This document shows, in pieces, positions 20,755-28,924 of a stretch of 64,000 nt of DNA (the stretch's first letter is position 1; each line of letters opens with the position of its first letter). The translations under genes and the position numbers were made by a program. Location of the stretch: positions 124,001-188,000 of the forward strand of contig JBAMJV010007390.1 of the NCBI GenBank assembly GCA_037951105.1. Direction: 5' to 3'. The notes under the pieces were generated by a model that did no database searches, was not told the DNA's origin, and saw nothing but the letters and a program-made list of their open reading frames with translations. The DNA is from Echinarachnius parma (Eukaryota > Echinodermata > Echinoidea > Clypeasteroida > Echinarachniidae).

Positions 20755-21290
20755 AAAATTACCATAATTAATTAATGGAGAACAATTTCAAAATTCTGTG
20801 TAGAAGTTTAGTGTACCCAAAGTTAGCTCTACTAGATAAAGCAAACCAAATCAAAATCGGTCGGGAAATGAAGGAGAAGAAGCATTTTTTGTGATTTCTG
20901 GAATAAATTTGCATAAATTACCATAATTAATTACCAGAGAAAAATTTCAAAATTCTGTGTAGAAGTTTAGTGTACCAAAGTTAGCTCTACCAGATAGGGC
21001 AAACCAAATCAAAATCGGTCGAGAAATGAAGGAGAAGAAGCATTTTTTGTGACTTCTGGAATAAATTTGCATAAATTACCATAGATAATGAATTTCACGA
21101 TTCTGTGTAGAAGTTTTAAATCCCCCTCCTAGCCCTATCTTATGAAACAATCAGAATCAAAATCGGTTGAAAAATAACGAAGAAGAAGCATTTTGAAAAC
21201 TGTGGACGGACGGAAGGACGGACAGAAGGATCGAAGGACGGACGGAAGGACGGACGGACGGACGCCGGACGCCGGACGCCGGACGCCACT
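20600..21290. repeat. A/T microsatellite, three ~158-bp tandem units and a GGAC run
   Basis: 20600-20760 is an (AAAT/TAAA)-rich run. Then AATTCTGTGTAGAAGTTTAG recurs near 20794, 20951 and 21098, with GAAATGAAGGAGAAGAAGCA after each of the first two. 21203-21286 is a (GGAC) and GCCGGACGCC run. Architecture resembles the GGAGGCATAA family, but the unit sequence differs. Confidence 0.8.
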
Positions 21291-21386
21291 CCAGAACAAC
21301 CAAATTAATGTTCCACAAAACTCCTCAATATTCTACACTTTACAATTCATATTAGTTCTAAAATAGCAAATAATGACTAGCAATAC

Positions 21387-21715
21387 CTTAAGATTCCCAG
21401 ATTCATCTGTGCAGTACTCATATGACGAATACTCGTCGGCCGCGTACTGCAGATAGTAGGAGGTCACATAGAGGTCATCGTCTGACCGACCTTGAACAGC
21501 TACACTCAGCAAGGTCACGGGGTCGGTCATGTTGACCTCCAGCCACTCTGAAGTCGTTGAATTCACTGGCATCCAGCAATCGGTGGACCTCAAGGAATCA
21601 ACGCGAGCGGTGTTCCCACAGTTTGATGATGCTGCAGTGGACGTGCAGCTTGATTCAGAGAACTGCGTGTCGGCGAGGTCGCCGTTTACCACACCAAGTT
21701 CGGCTCCTTCACTAC
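21387..21715 (-). CDS. Discoidin (F5/8 type C) domain, N-terminal exon
   Basis: A 329-bp exon (phase 1 in, phase 0 out), TTTACAG acceptor and TTAAG|GTATTG donor. It reads GSEGAELGVVNGDLADTQFS, TDCWMPVNSTTSEWLEVNMT and VAVQGRSDDDLYVTSYYLQY. E-W-L-x-V-N, V-x-G-R and V-T-S-Y-x-L-Q-Y are hallmark strands of the discoidin fold, which usually binds phospholipid, collagen or glycans. The C-terminal half should follow in phase 0 at lower coordinates, but none was found before the next TSP1 exon at 18675, which starts in phase 1. A fitting C-half exists only upstream at 23154-23284. Confidence 0.88.
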
Positions 21716-21873
21716 CTGTAAATGAATAAGGGATAGTCTAGAGATTATTACTTCAAGTTTGCGGTTATGAGAAAGATGGCGGTAACAAACTTTAGGAAGT
21801 ATAATGTCAACGGAGAAAACAATTCGCAAAACATATGGATGTTACATCAATAACAGTATAAATCGTAGGCTAC

Positions 21874-22050
21874 CTGAACATGATAAGGCAGAGTCACAGC
21901 TGACCCAGCGAGAAGTGATGCCCACGCACGGCGCCCCTCCGTAACGTTTCCGGGGGTTGTTGCATTCCCGCACCTCCTGCTTGATTCCGTCTGTCCCACA
22001 TGCGGTGCTGCAGTTAACGCTCGTCTCCCATGCAGACCAGCCGCCGTCAA
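21874..22050 (-). CDS. Thrombospondin type 1 repeat exon (177-bp class)
   Basis: Phase 1 to 1: VDGGWSAWETSVNCSTACGT, DGIKQEVRECNNPRKRYGGA, PCVGITSRWVSCDSALSCS. Same length and CDSALSC-type tail as the exon at 17213-17389, showing this is a distinct TSP1 subclass. Acceptor CTCTTCAG, donor TTCAG|GTAGCC. Confidence 0.9.
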
Positions 22051-22500
22051 CTGAAGAGGAGGTATGAAAAAAAGAATAATTCCACAGGTGTTTTCACAAA
22101 GATTTAAATACCATATTTTCCGCAAGCAATACAGTCAACATTTGCCTCTTACTGTACGTTAACCAATTTGAAACACAGCATGAAAGTTGGAAAAACCATC
22201 AATATTTTCTATTGTCAAGGATTCTCATGTTCTGGATGTAAAATTTCTAAACGGAAATACTGTATTTACAATTTAGCTCTTGGATATGAGCTTCATTTTT
22301 AGATGACACATGGCTTACCATAATTGAAAGTTCAATTACGTAACAATGAACAAAAAACGATGGGATTAATATCAGACAAACTGGAAAACTGGAAAAACAC
22401 TAACAATTTTCAAGAGTTTTGTAGGAAAATTATAAATCATAAGACTTTCTTACAACCAAGAATAACTGAAACAGAACAAGGAAAATCTACAAAATCTTAC
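22051..22500. other. Intron between TSP1 exons
   Basis: AT-rich, no element recognised. Confidence 0.6.
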
Positions 22501-22671
22501 TTGGGCAGTTTTGAGTGCTGCACTCCCGTGATTTGGTGTCGCGACCACCGCAAGTTTGGCCTCCGTATTTCGGCGCAGGGTTGTTGCACGTGCGGTTTTG
22601 GTACTGCATACCACCGCCGCAGGTCACATTACACTCAGACCACTCTCCCCACGCACCATATCTTCCGTCAA
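22501..22671 (-). CDS. Thrombospondin type 1 repeat exon (171-bp class)
   Basis: Phase 1 to 1: VDGRYGAWGEWSECNVTCGG, GMQYQNRTCNNPAPKYGGQT, CGGRDTKSRECSTQNCP. Classical W-x-x-W-x-x-C-x-V-T-C-G-G-G TSP1, most like the exon at 18505-18675 (same length, same CST-x-x-CP tail). Acceptor TTCTGCAG, donor CCAA|GTAAGA. Confidence 0.93.
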
Positions 22672-23153
22672 CTGCAGAAAAATATTTGCAATCATATTTG
22701 CAATCAATTACCAATTAATATCAGGTAGAAAGAAATACACATTCATAATATTACATTGTAGTCCAACATTTTGAGGGAAATTTATCCTCCATTTTGTCTA
22801 ATTCTCCCAATGAACCAAAACTCAAGGAATATTGGAATGAAATAGTTTATCTTCAGGTTATCAGTGTCTAGATGCTTAATTTTTTGTGGCTATCGGATGT
22901 ATTCTATGAAGTCAAATCAGTACTGCAGGATATTTTTACCTCTAAAAAAAATTTTTTATTTGAAAACCGTGACAATTTACCTGAAAAGAAACATAATTCA
23001 TCATGTTTTCTAATTGAGTGCAATACATATTCGCTGGTATCAATTGTATCATAGATATACATACATGTATTAGTTCTTGGAAATTTCTTAAGAATAAATT
23101 GCAAAGAAACAGAAATGTAACTATTTGACAAAACAATATTCCCTGGCAGATAT
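22672..23153. other. Intron or read-through tail beside discoidin C-half
   Basis: AT-rich. The discoidin C-half frame stays open on the minus strand down to about 22904 without any discoidin similarity. No clear donor is visible. Confidence 0.5.
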
Positions 23154-23284
23154 TCTCCATAGATCTCTACTCTCATGCAGATGGCTCGATTCCAACTTGT
23201 CGGGTAGATCCTTACATAGCCAACATCGCTGATGTTCACATCCTGACGCACCACTGTGGTGCTATCAAAGTTCCCTCTGAATGA
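23154..23284 (-). pseudogene. Discoidin domain C-terminal half, no recognisable donor
   Basis: Opens in phase 0 after a TTTCTACAG acceptor and reads SFRGNFDSTTVVRQDVNISD, VGYVRIYPTSW, RAICMRVEIYG. R-G-N-x-D and Y-V-R-I-Y-P-T-S-W..I-C-(M/L)-R-V-E-(I/L)-Y-G are the standard end of a discoidin domain. A normal exon would end near IYG with a GT donor, but the sequence runs on as GAATATCTGCCAGGG with no plausible site. Its own N-half (23699-23752) is cut short. By phase it would suit the exon at 21387-21715, but it lies on the wrong side of it. Either a decaying exon or a rearranged locus. Confidence 0.78.
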
Positions 23285-23467
23285 CTGTAGAAAACAGGAA
23301 AGAGGATCCAATCATAAATCATTTAGAAATCAAATCATTGACAAATTATTCACATATTGCATACATGTATTGACAAATTATTCACATATTGCATACATGT
23401 ATATCCACATACACTGTAGTTACATTGTAGTAAATATTTCAGAAGATGCATTATTAAGCATATGTGA

Positions 23468-23698
23468 CTGCTATAGCAAAACCCGGCACTTGTCAGTATT
23501 ACTCATGTTTTGAAGACTTTAAGTTCACATAATGTGTAACTTGTAATTGTAAAATTAAACAATCATATCATCGCCAATTATTGACCAATTTGTTAGAACA
23601 AATCATGAATTGAAAGCTTGTGATGAGGCCTTTCTAATGGTATGATAATCTACATTTTGATTTTTACCGACAAGTGCAGGGTTTTGCTACAGCCGGTC
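23468..23698. mobile_element. MITE with GCAAAACCC..GCACTTGTC ends, abutting a discoidin exon
   Basis: GCTATAGCAAAACCCGGCAC at the left and GTGCAGGGTTTTGCTACAGC at the right are inverted repeats, possibly extending to TGAC at the outside. It is about 230 bp long. The right end touches discoidin coding sequence at about 23699. Confidence 0.82.
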
Positions 23699-23752
23699 AA
23701 AACGCGTTGGTGAAATTATGCTCTTCCATGCCAAGCGCATTGTCTTCATCAC
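23699..23752 (-). pseudogene. Discoidin domain N-terminus, fragment cut by a MITE
   Basis: From a TTTGTAACAG acceptor in phase 1 the frame reads GDEDNALGMEEHNFTNA, the usual start of a discoidin domain (compare EGAELGVVNG at 21715 and NNYALGVADS at 15259). It then enters the MITE, where the frame closes at once. No continuation of the exon is visible on the far side of the MITE. Confidence 0.7.
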
Positions 23753-23888
23753 CTGTTACAAATTTGTCATTAATAAATTACTAATAATATTACGAATGAT
23801 GATACTGATAACATTTAGGCAATATATCAAACAAAAAAGTCCCACATTATATCATCTTTAAATGTTTTTAATATCAATTATTATAATA

Positions 23889-24122
23889 TAGTGTAGCCAA
23901 GAATTATTTGGACACCTTGAAAAAATCACTTTAATTTAAATGATGCTAGAACAAATTTTGAAGAAAATGTTTGGTAAAAAGCTGCCTAAAATTCATTGTA
24001 TGTGTTTATTAGATGCTGCTTTGTAGAAATCAAGATAAAATACAAGACCATTTTTGAAAAATTATCAAAATAGTTAGTTTCCTATTTTTCAGGGTGTCCA
24101 AATTATTGTTGGCTACACTGTA
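23889..24122. mobile_element. Tc1/mariner-like MITE (GTGTAGCCAA ends)
   Basis: GTGTAGCCAAGAATTATTTG and CAAATTATTGTTGGCTACAC are inverted ends about 27 bp long including GGACACC, with TA at or near each side. No coding sequence. Confidence 0.82.
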
Positions 24123-24478
24123 AGAAGATCAATAATGCAATACTTTGGACAAAAGGCTGTAATGCTGATTCAGAAGTTTTTTTCTTCATGTTAATCATAC
24201 TTCTTTAAAAACTGTACACATTTTACATATTCAGACAGATTACATAGTCAAACAGAGAAGGACTCACTTAAATTGTAAGATTCTGTGCATCACATATTGG
24301 TCTATGCTTGGTCGGTGCCGTTTTGTCTATATTTGAGTTTGATTATATCTTGCATCATGAACTACTGATGACTATATACCATTTTAAACATGTACCAGGT
24401 ATGTTAATAATCGTATACAAACAAGTGAAAAACAAAACATTTTGAACTAATTTAATTAGATTAAAATGTGCCACTTAC

Positions 24479-24655
24479 TTGTACAAGCATTCAGAGTATC
24501 GCAGCTGACAAATCTTGTTGCTTCCCCAATGCAGTCGTCACCATCGTATTGGGGAGTGGGGTTGGTGCAGTTGCGCGACTGTTCGACAACGCCTCCAGTC
24601 CCGCATGAGATGGAGCACTCCGTTACGTCAACGAATGATGTCCAGTTGCCGTGGA
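24479..24655 (-). CDS. Thrombospondin type 1 repeat exon (177-bp class)
   Basis: Phase 1 to 1: VHGNWTSFVDVTECSISCGT, GGVVEQSRNCTNPTPQYDGD, DCIGEATRFVSCDTLNACT. Third member of the 177-bp subclass with the CD-x-x-x-x-C tail. Acceptor TTGACACAG, donor ACAA|GTAAGT. Confidence 0.9.
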
Positions 24656-24943
24656 CTGTGTCAATAAAGACATTTGTTGACATAATTAGTTTCCTCATTC
24701 GACACAAAATTATATAATTGTCATATAATTCAGACAATATGGCATGACATTACTATAGGCAATGGATTCAAACAAAGCTTTTCAAAAATGACATTCTGAA
24801 CAAAAGGTGCTATTCTAAATATCACGCAGGGCTTTGAGGCTGAAACAAACATTGATGCAACAGGAACACTTATTTAGTGCCTTAATACCATCAAAATGCA
24901 ATATTACAAAGGTTTTTGACAATGAAGTGTACATTAAACTTAC

Positions 24944-24994
24944 TTGGACAGGGGTTATCTCCACAGCTTTGGCGCTGCTCATCGGCAAAGGAAC
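24944..24994 (-). CDS. TSP1 tail only, 51-bp exon
   Basis: A 51-bp exon (phase 1 to 1) reading GSFADEQRQSCGDNPCP, which aligns with the last third of the 171-bp TSP1 class (CST-x-x-CP). Acceptor CATCTTCAG, donor CCAA|GTAAGT, both good. The front two thirds of the repeat, with its Trp and first cysteines, were not found between here and the LamG exon, so the module cannot fold as a TSP1. Probably a truncated repeat that kept a usable acceptor, or a repeat split by an intron whose first part is lost. Confidence 0.7.
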
Positions 24995-25409
24995 CTGAAG
25001 ATGAAGAAAAAGAAAGTAACAATAGCAACTCAACAATAACATGTTTATATAAATCTACATGTTTAGGTAGTAAAACTCCTCTTTCATGTAAATGTACATG
25101 TAGGAACAAGCATACTATATTTATGGTCTCTGTGACAAGCATCTACAGTTATGTACTATATCATACAGAATCTGACCTCCAGTTCATGAACATCACAGAT
25201 TTTTAAAAAAACTTCATGTTTTATGAATATACCAGAAAATTTACTTTAAAATTTTCATTGAAAAAGAACACTGCTTTCCTGGTTAAAAAAGCGAAAATTT
25301 GCGTCAGCTTTTACAACGAATTACTGTATAGCGTGTATGAGGTTTATGACCGTTTATTAGCGCTCTTGAGCTGAATGATTATTAATGATAGATATCATCA
25401 TACTAACGG

Positions 25410-25536
25410 GGCATTTCAAAAAATCTAACCCTATTTTATTCTTCTCTTACCATAAGCCAAACAACACGGTAGAAGAGAAATGTGGAAGCTCCAAGTAATT
25501 TTCGTGGAGTTAGACACTTTACTGGTTTCACTTTAA
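25410..25536. repeat. Dispersed ~130-bp repeat, copy 2 (inverted)
   Basis: Inverse orientation of 16731-16859; shares CTATTTTATTCTTCTCTTAC and GTGGAGTTAGACACTTTA. Confidence 0.75.
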
Positions 25537-25652
25537 GGTAACTTGAATGTTGGCTTGTTTACTTTAATACCAACATCATATCCTCTTGAACATGTTCAAA
25601 ATTTGGGTTCATTAGAAGGCTCAAATAAAATAAATAAACAATAAAATCTTAC

Positions 25653-26356
25653 CTAGATAGAGAAGCTTCAAATCCGTGGTGTACATCCTCCTAAAATAGA
25701 ATTGAAGGTCACTCATCGCCACGATAACATCGTATGCGGAGGCCGAGGCGTTCACGTAGTTCCCTCCGAGGTACAAGTTCGTGGGAGACGTACCGAGGGT
25801 GGTCACTGAGCTCGAAGACTCCAGTAAGCTCTCTGCAAGCTCGCCGTTGAGGTAAAGACGCAGCCCCTTGCCGCGCTTGTACGTGAACGCGACGTGGAAC
25901 CAGCTGCTATCCGGCATGTTGTCGTTGCTCACGGTGTATGCGTAACCGAGAGCTGAAGGATAGGCCCGGTGCCACCGGCTCCTGCCGTCCAGACATTCGA
26001 AATTGACACGTCAACACCCGCAGAGCTCAGGATGTATGTCCTGTCGTCGACGGTGCCGCCTGCTGCAAGCTTCGTCCAGAACGCAACTGTAAGCCCCTCC
26101 TTGCAGAGGGTCAGGTCGTAGAGGCAGGACTCGGCGTGATCGCCGAGATCGACAAACTTCCCCTCGAAAGCGAGGGCGCACTTGTGTTCTGCTCCGTCGC
26201 GTGCCTCCTCGAGGGATGCTGATTTGCTCAGTTGACCTGACATGGAGCTTCCGGTTGCAGGAACCAAACCGTAAGTGCATGGGGAGCTGCAATCCTTGAT
26301 GTCATAATCAAAGGGGCATCTGCCACTGAGGTCGAATTCTAGCGATGGTTGGTAGT
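25653..26356 (-). CDS. LamG / concanavalin-like domain exon with a frame change
   Basis: A 704-bp exon with a TCGACAG acceptor (phase 1). The first frame reads DYQPSLEFDLSGRCPFDYDI, ALAFEGKFVDLGDHAESCLY, DLTLCKEGLTVAFWTK and ILQLS. After about 25953 the homology moves to another frame: GYAYTVSNDNMPDSSWFHVA, FTYKRGKGLRLYLNGELAES, TNLYLGGNYVNASASAYDVI, SDLQFYFRRMYTTDLKLLYL. F-W-x-K, W-F-H-V-A-F-T-Y and G-L-R-L-Y-L-N-G-E are typical of the Laminin_G_3 fold. Donor TCTAG|GTAAGA is in phase 1 for the second frame. A phase 1-to-1 exon would be 705 bp, so one base is missing: real damage or an assembly error. Confidence 0.8.
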
Positions 26357-27037
26357 CTGTCGAAGACAAGATTTTACATGATGTGATTGGTGAAATATAA
26401 TCATAACAGTAAAAAAAAACATTTTCGAGGGCTACTTTTCAAGCTTGCAGCACTCTAAAGTTTGTTTTGCTTTGAACTATATGCAAATTTTCCAGGGCCT
26501 CCTGTATGATTTTGGGGACTCTTTTTGGCCTTTTGGGGGGCTTATCTGCCCTGAGACCCCATGTATATTTTTCAGCGAACAAGATGTCCGGTCTGTAAAG
26601 TGCCTAAGGTAATATGAAACAATATCACAAATGTGGGGTAAAGATTTCTCATGTGGCAAACTCTTTGTGCCCATCTTGTCCATAAGGCACAGCTATGCTT
26701 TAATTTCATGGTACTGCAGGACCAAATGGGAGCAAGACAGTTATTGGTAGTACATGTCATACGATGAGCCCCTAACAAATATGATTTGTGAGAATTGAAA
26801 ATGATCTTTTATACATTTAATTTGGATTGAAATCTATAAGATCAATCAAATAAATCAGAAATGTAACACTGTACAATAATGGAACATTCAAAAGATGGTT
26901 GGATGCAGTATAAAGACAAAATCATATGATATTTATATTAACCCATTCACTAACCAGAACCTGGCGTATCTTGTATTAACTCTATAGGAATGATAATTTC
27001 CTGAAGTCAAAGGGTTTACCAATGACAAATTACTTAC
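26357..27037. other. Intron between LamG and mucin-like exons
   Basis: AT-rich with no recognised element. GGGGGG near 26534 is unremarkable. Confidence 0.5.
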
Positions 27038-27494
27038 CAAGCTGGTCTTCCTTCAGCCAGTAGCCTACCAGACTGCTCCATGCGCTACCTCCGATGACCC
27101 AGATCCAGTCCCAGTCCCCGATTCCACGGGTGCGCGTTTTTGTCTTGACCTGGCCAGTCCGCCGTCGTTGACGTCGTAGGCGTACTTGAACATCATGATC
27201 GTCTCCTGGTCGTTCATGAAGGTTCCCGTGTCCCTTCTCCTCCTACGTCTGGACTTGCCTGGTCCACCCGTGGTCTCCTCCGTGCTTAATTCTTCAGTGG
27301 TCATATCTTCGGTCCACATATCCTCGGTTGACATTTCTTCCGTCGTCTTTTCTTCCGTTGTCATTTTTTCTGTCGTCTTCTCTTCCGTTGTCATCTCCGC
27401 AGTCGACATTTCCTCAGTCGACATTTCCTCTGTCGTCATTTCCTCCGTTGTCACAGCTTCAGTTGTATACGAGGACTCGGTTGTCGGGACATAG
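27038..27494 (-). CDS. Thr/Glu mucin-like exon with furin-type sites, 5' end fused to a retroelement
   Basis: The minus strand reads about 15 imperfect pentapeptides of the form (T/S)TE(E/D)(M/K), for example TTEEMSTEEMSTAEM, then GKSRRRRRRDTG, then MFKYAYDVNDGGLARSRQKR. R-Q-K-R followed by A is a furin-type cleavage motif, and the Thr-rich part is a likely O-glycosylated stalk. The first frame closes near 27066, while another frame from about 27120 reads DWDWIWVIGGSAWSSLVGYW then LKEDQL up to the donor CTTG|GTAAGT (phase 1), which fits the LamG exon. So there is a frame change here too. The upstream limit at 27494 is where Penelope-like sequence begins; the apparent acceptor TTTCTTCCAG lies in that element. 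Confidence 0.6.
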
Positions 27495-28276
27495 CTGGAA
27501 GAAATCTTGAAACAAGACTCAAGGAACACAAGACCAGCTACAGACTCAGCGATTGGGACATGTCAGCCATCGTCAGGCGGCAAGCACGCACATCAGCATG
27601 CACAAGTCATCCAATGGGACAACAGCAACCTTATCCCCACCATCAAGCACTGGAACACACGCCACATACGAAAAGCCATAGAAATTCACTACCACAGCAC
27701 CGTGCCTCAAGATTTGGGATTATACATTAGCGACATCTGGAAACCACTCATCAACAAGGACATCGACACACCACCGCCACAGTCACCCGCACATCGCCCA
27801 CCGACGCGACACCAGCCGTCACTCACGCCCGCAACCCGCCAGCCGATAGACTCCAGCAGACTACACCACCGCCAAAGTCACCCACACGTCACCCGCCGAC
27901 ACCAGCCGTCACCCACGTCCGCAACCCGAGAGCCGAGAGATTCCAGCGCCGCCAACGACGACAGTACACACAACGCGCCGCCTTCACCACACCCACATAT
28001 ATACCGAGCCCTCCACCCCCGGGGCGTCTGTATAATATTTAAAAAATATGTGAAAATGAAATTAATAGAAAAGCAATTGGCAACAAAAGTCAGATTTGAC
28101 TGATTGCCACCAAACTAAACAACAACAACAACGTCCACATCCCGCACCCTAATTAAGCCCACGCACGCCAGCGAGTCGCCACTTCTGACGACGGACAGTC
28201 AACCTGTTCGAAACGTCGAGCCCCTAGCTCCTACCACCAAACCCTTTCCTTACAATAACCATACTGGCACTACATA
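27495..28276 (+). mobile_element. Penelope-like element, 5'-truncated, GIY-YIG-type C-terminus
   Basis: Plus-strand pieces read GRNLETRLKEHKTSY and AQVIQWDNSNLIPTIKHWNT, RHIRKAIEIHYHSTVPQDLG, LYISDIWKPLI. This order (arginine-rich end of a GIY-YIG domain, then H-W-x-x-R-x-(I/V)-(R/K)-E/K-A-I-E-I, then a G-(L/I)-Y-I-S-x-I-W-x-P-(L/I) end) is what Penelope-like retroelements carry after the reverse transcriptase. No reverse transcriptase remains, and the copy is degraded. After the coding end comes a His/Pro/Ser-rich open stretch, then a hammerhead-like motif. Orientation is opposite to the host gene. Confidence 0.72.
28172..28228 (+). ncRNA. Candidate hammerhead ribozyme of the Penelope-like element
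   Basis: CTGACGA (28185-28191) and GAAAC (28210-28214) flank a hairpin GGACAG-TCAAC-CTGTTC, and GTC follows directly, giving the minimal ACGT stem III typical of Penelope-like hammerheads. Stem I is weak (three pairs next to the core, then mismatches and a possible GAG/CTC outer helix), and one extra C follows CTGACGA. Position after the element's coding end agrees with known Penelope-like ribozymes. Activity is unproven. Confidence 0.5.
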
Positions 28277-28412
28277 GTTCTTTTCAGAACTACAAGCTCT
28301 GAAAGAATACAAACAGTACTTTCCAGGACTACCAAACAGTCCTTTCTAGGACTACCACACTCCTTTTTAGGACTATCCTAGAAAGAATCCCACCAGTCCT
28401 TCTCAGGACTTA
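28277..28412 (+). repeat. Array of five histone-type stem-loops
   Basis: Five 16-nt hairpins of six base pairs with a 4-nt pyrimidine-rich loop: AGTTCTTTTCAGAACT, AGTACTTTCCAGGACT, AGTCCTTTCTAGGACT, ACTCCTTTTTAGGACT, AGTCCTTCTCAGGACT, each followed by (A/T)(C/A)CA-like or TACA-like bases. Three are perfect and two have one mismatch. GAAAGAAT occurs after the first and fourth. The form copies the 3' stem-loop of replication histone mRNAs. Confidence 0.7.
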
Positions 28413-28924
28413 CCAATCCCCAATTTTTTTTTTTTTTTTTAATGCTTTATAGTAAGATTGTATGGAATTTTGGATTTAATATTACGGCAAGGCGTATTTA
28501 TTGGTCAGTCTCAACCCCTTCTTTTATAGTTCTAGGCACACACTGACAAGCTTTTCCATATAAGATATGGCTCAGTGTTATTATTCGATGGGGTGCGTTT
28601 CTATGTTGGGTGAGAGTTTTTTTTTTTTTTAATAGGTTCGGTATGTGGCCGAGTGGGCTGATATAGTCATGTATTGGAAGGGGTAGTCATTCTACGTTTG
28701 TCAGTCAGATCGTTTACACATACTTATTGTTGATGATATCATTATAAATAATGATGATTGTATAGATGTTTTGGTTTTTGAGGGTCGGAATGTTATATAA
28801 GGAAGTACGCCAATTTTGTGTGGGTTAGCGTTAGGTTTTCCAGAGTTTTTCTCTTATTAGTTTTTATCTCTGGTTTTTCACCCTATGCTAATCAGGGACG
28901 GTATTATCATTATTATCATTATAA
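28413..28924. other. T-rich spacer, nothing certain
   Basis: Poly-T tracts at 28425-28441 and 28619-28631. TGGCCGAGTGG near 28646 resembles a tRNA A box, but no B box follows. No gene was seen. Confidence 0.5.

Noticed and set aside
27186-27510. Ser/Val-rich plus-strand ORFs opposite the mucin-like exon
   Set aside because: Antisense shadow of the Thr/Glu repeat.
28640-28700. Possible tRNA (A-box-like TGGCCGAGTGG)
   Set aside because: No matching B box, anticodon arm or acceptor stem.
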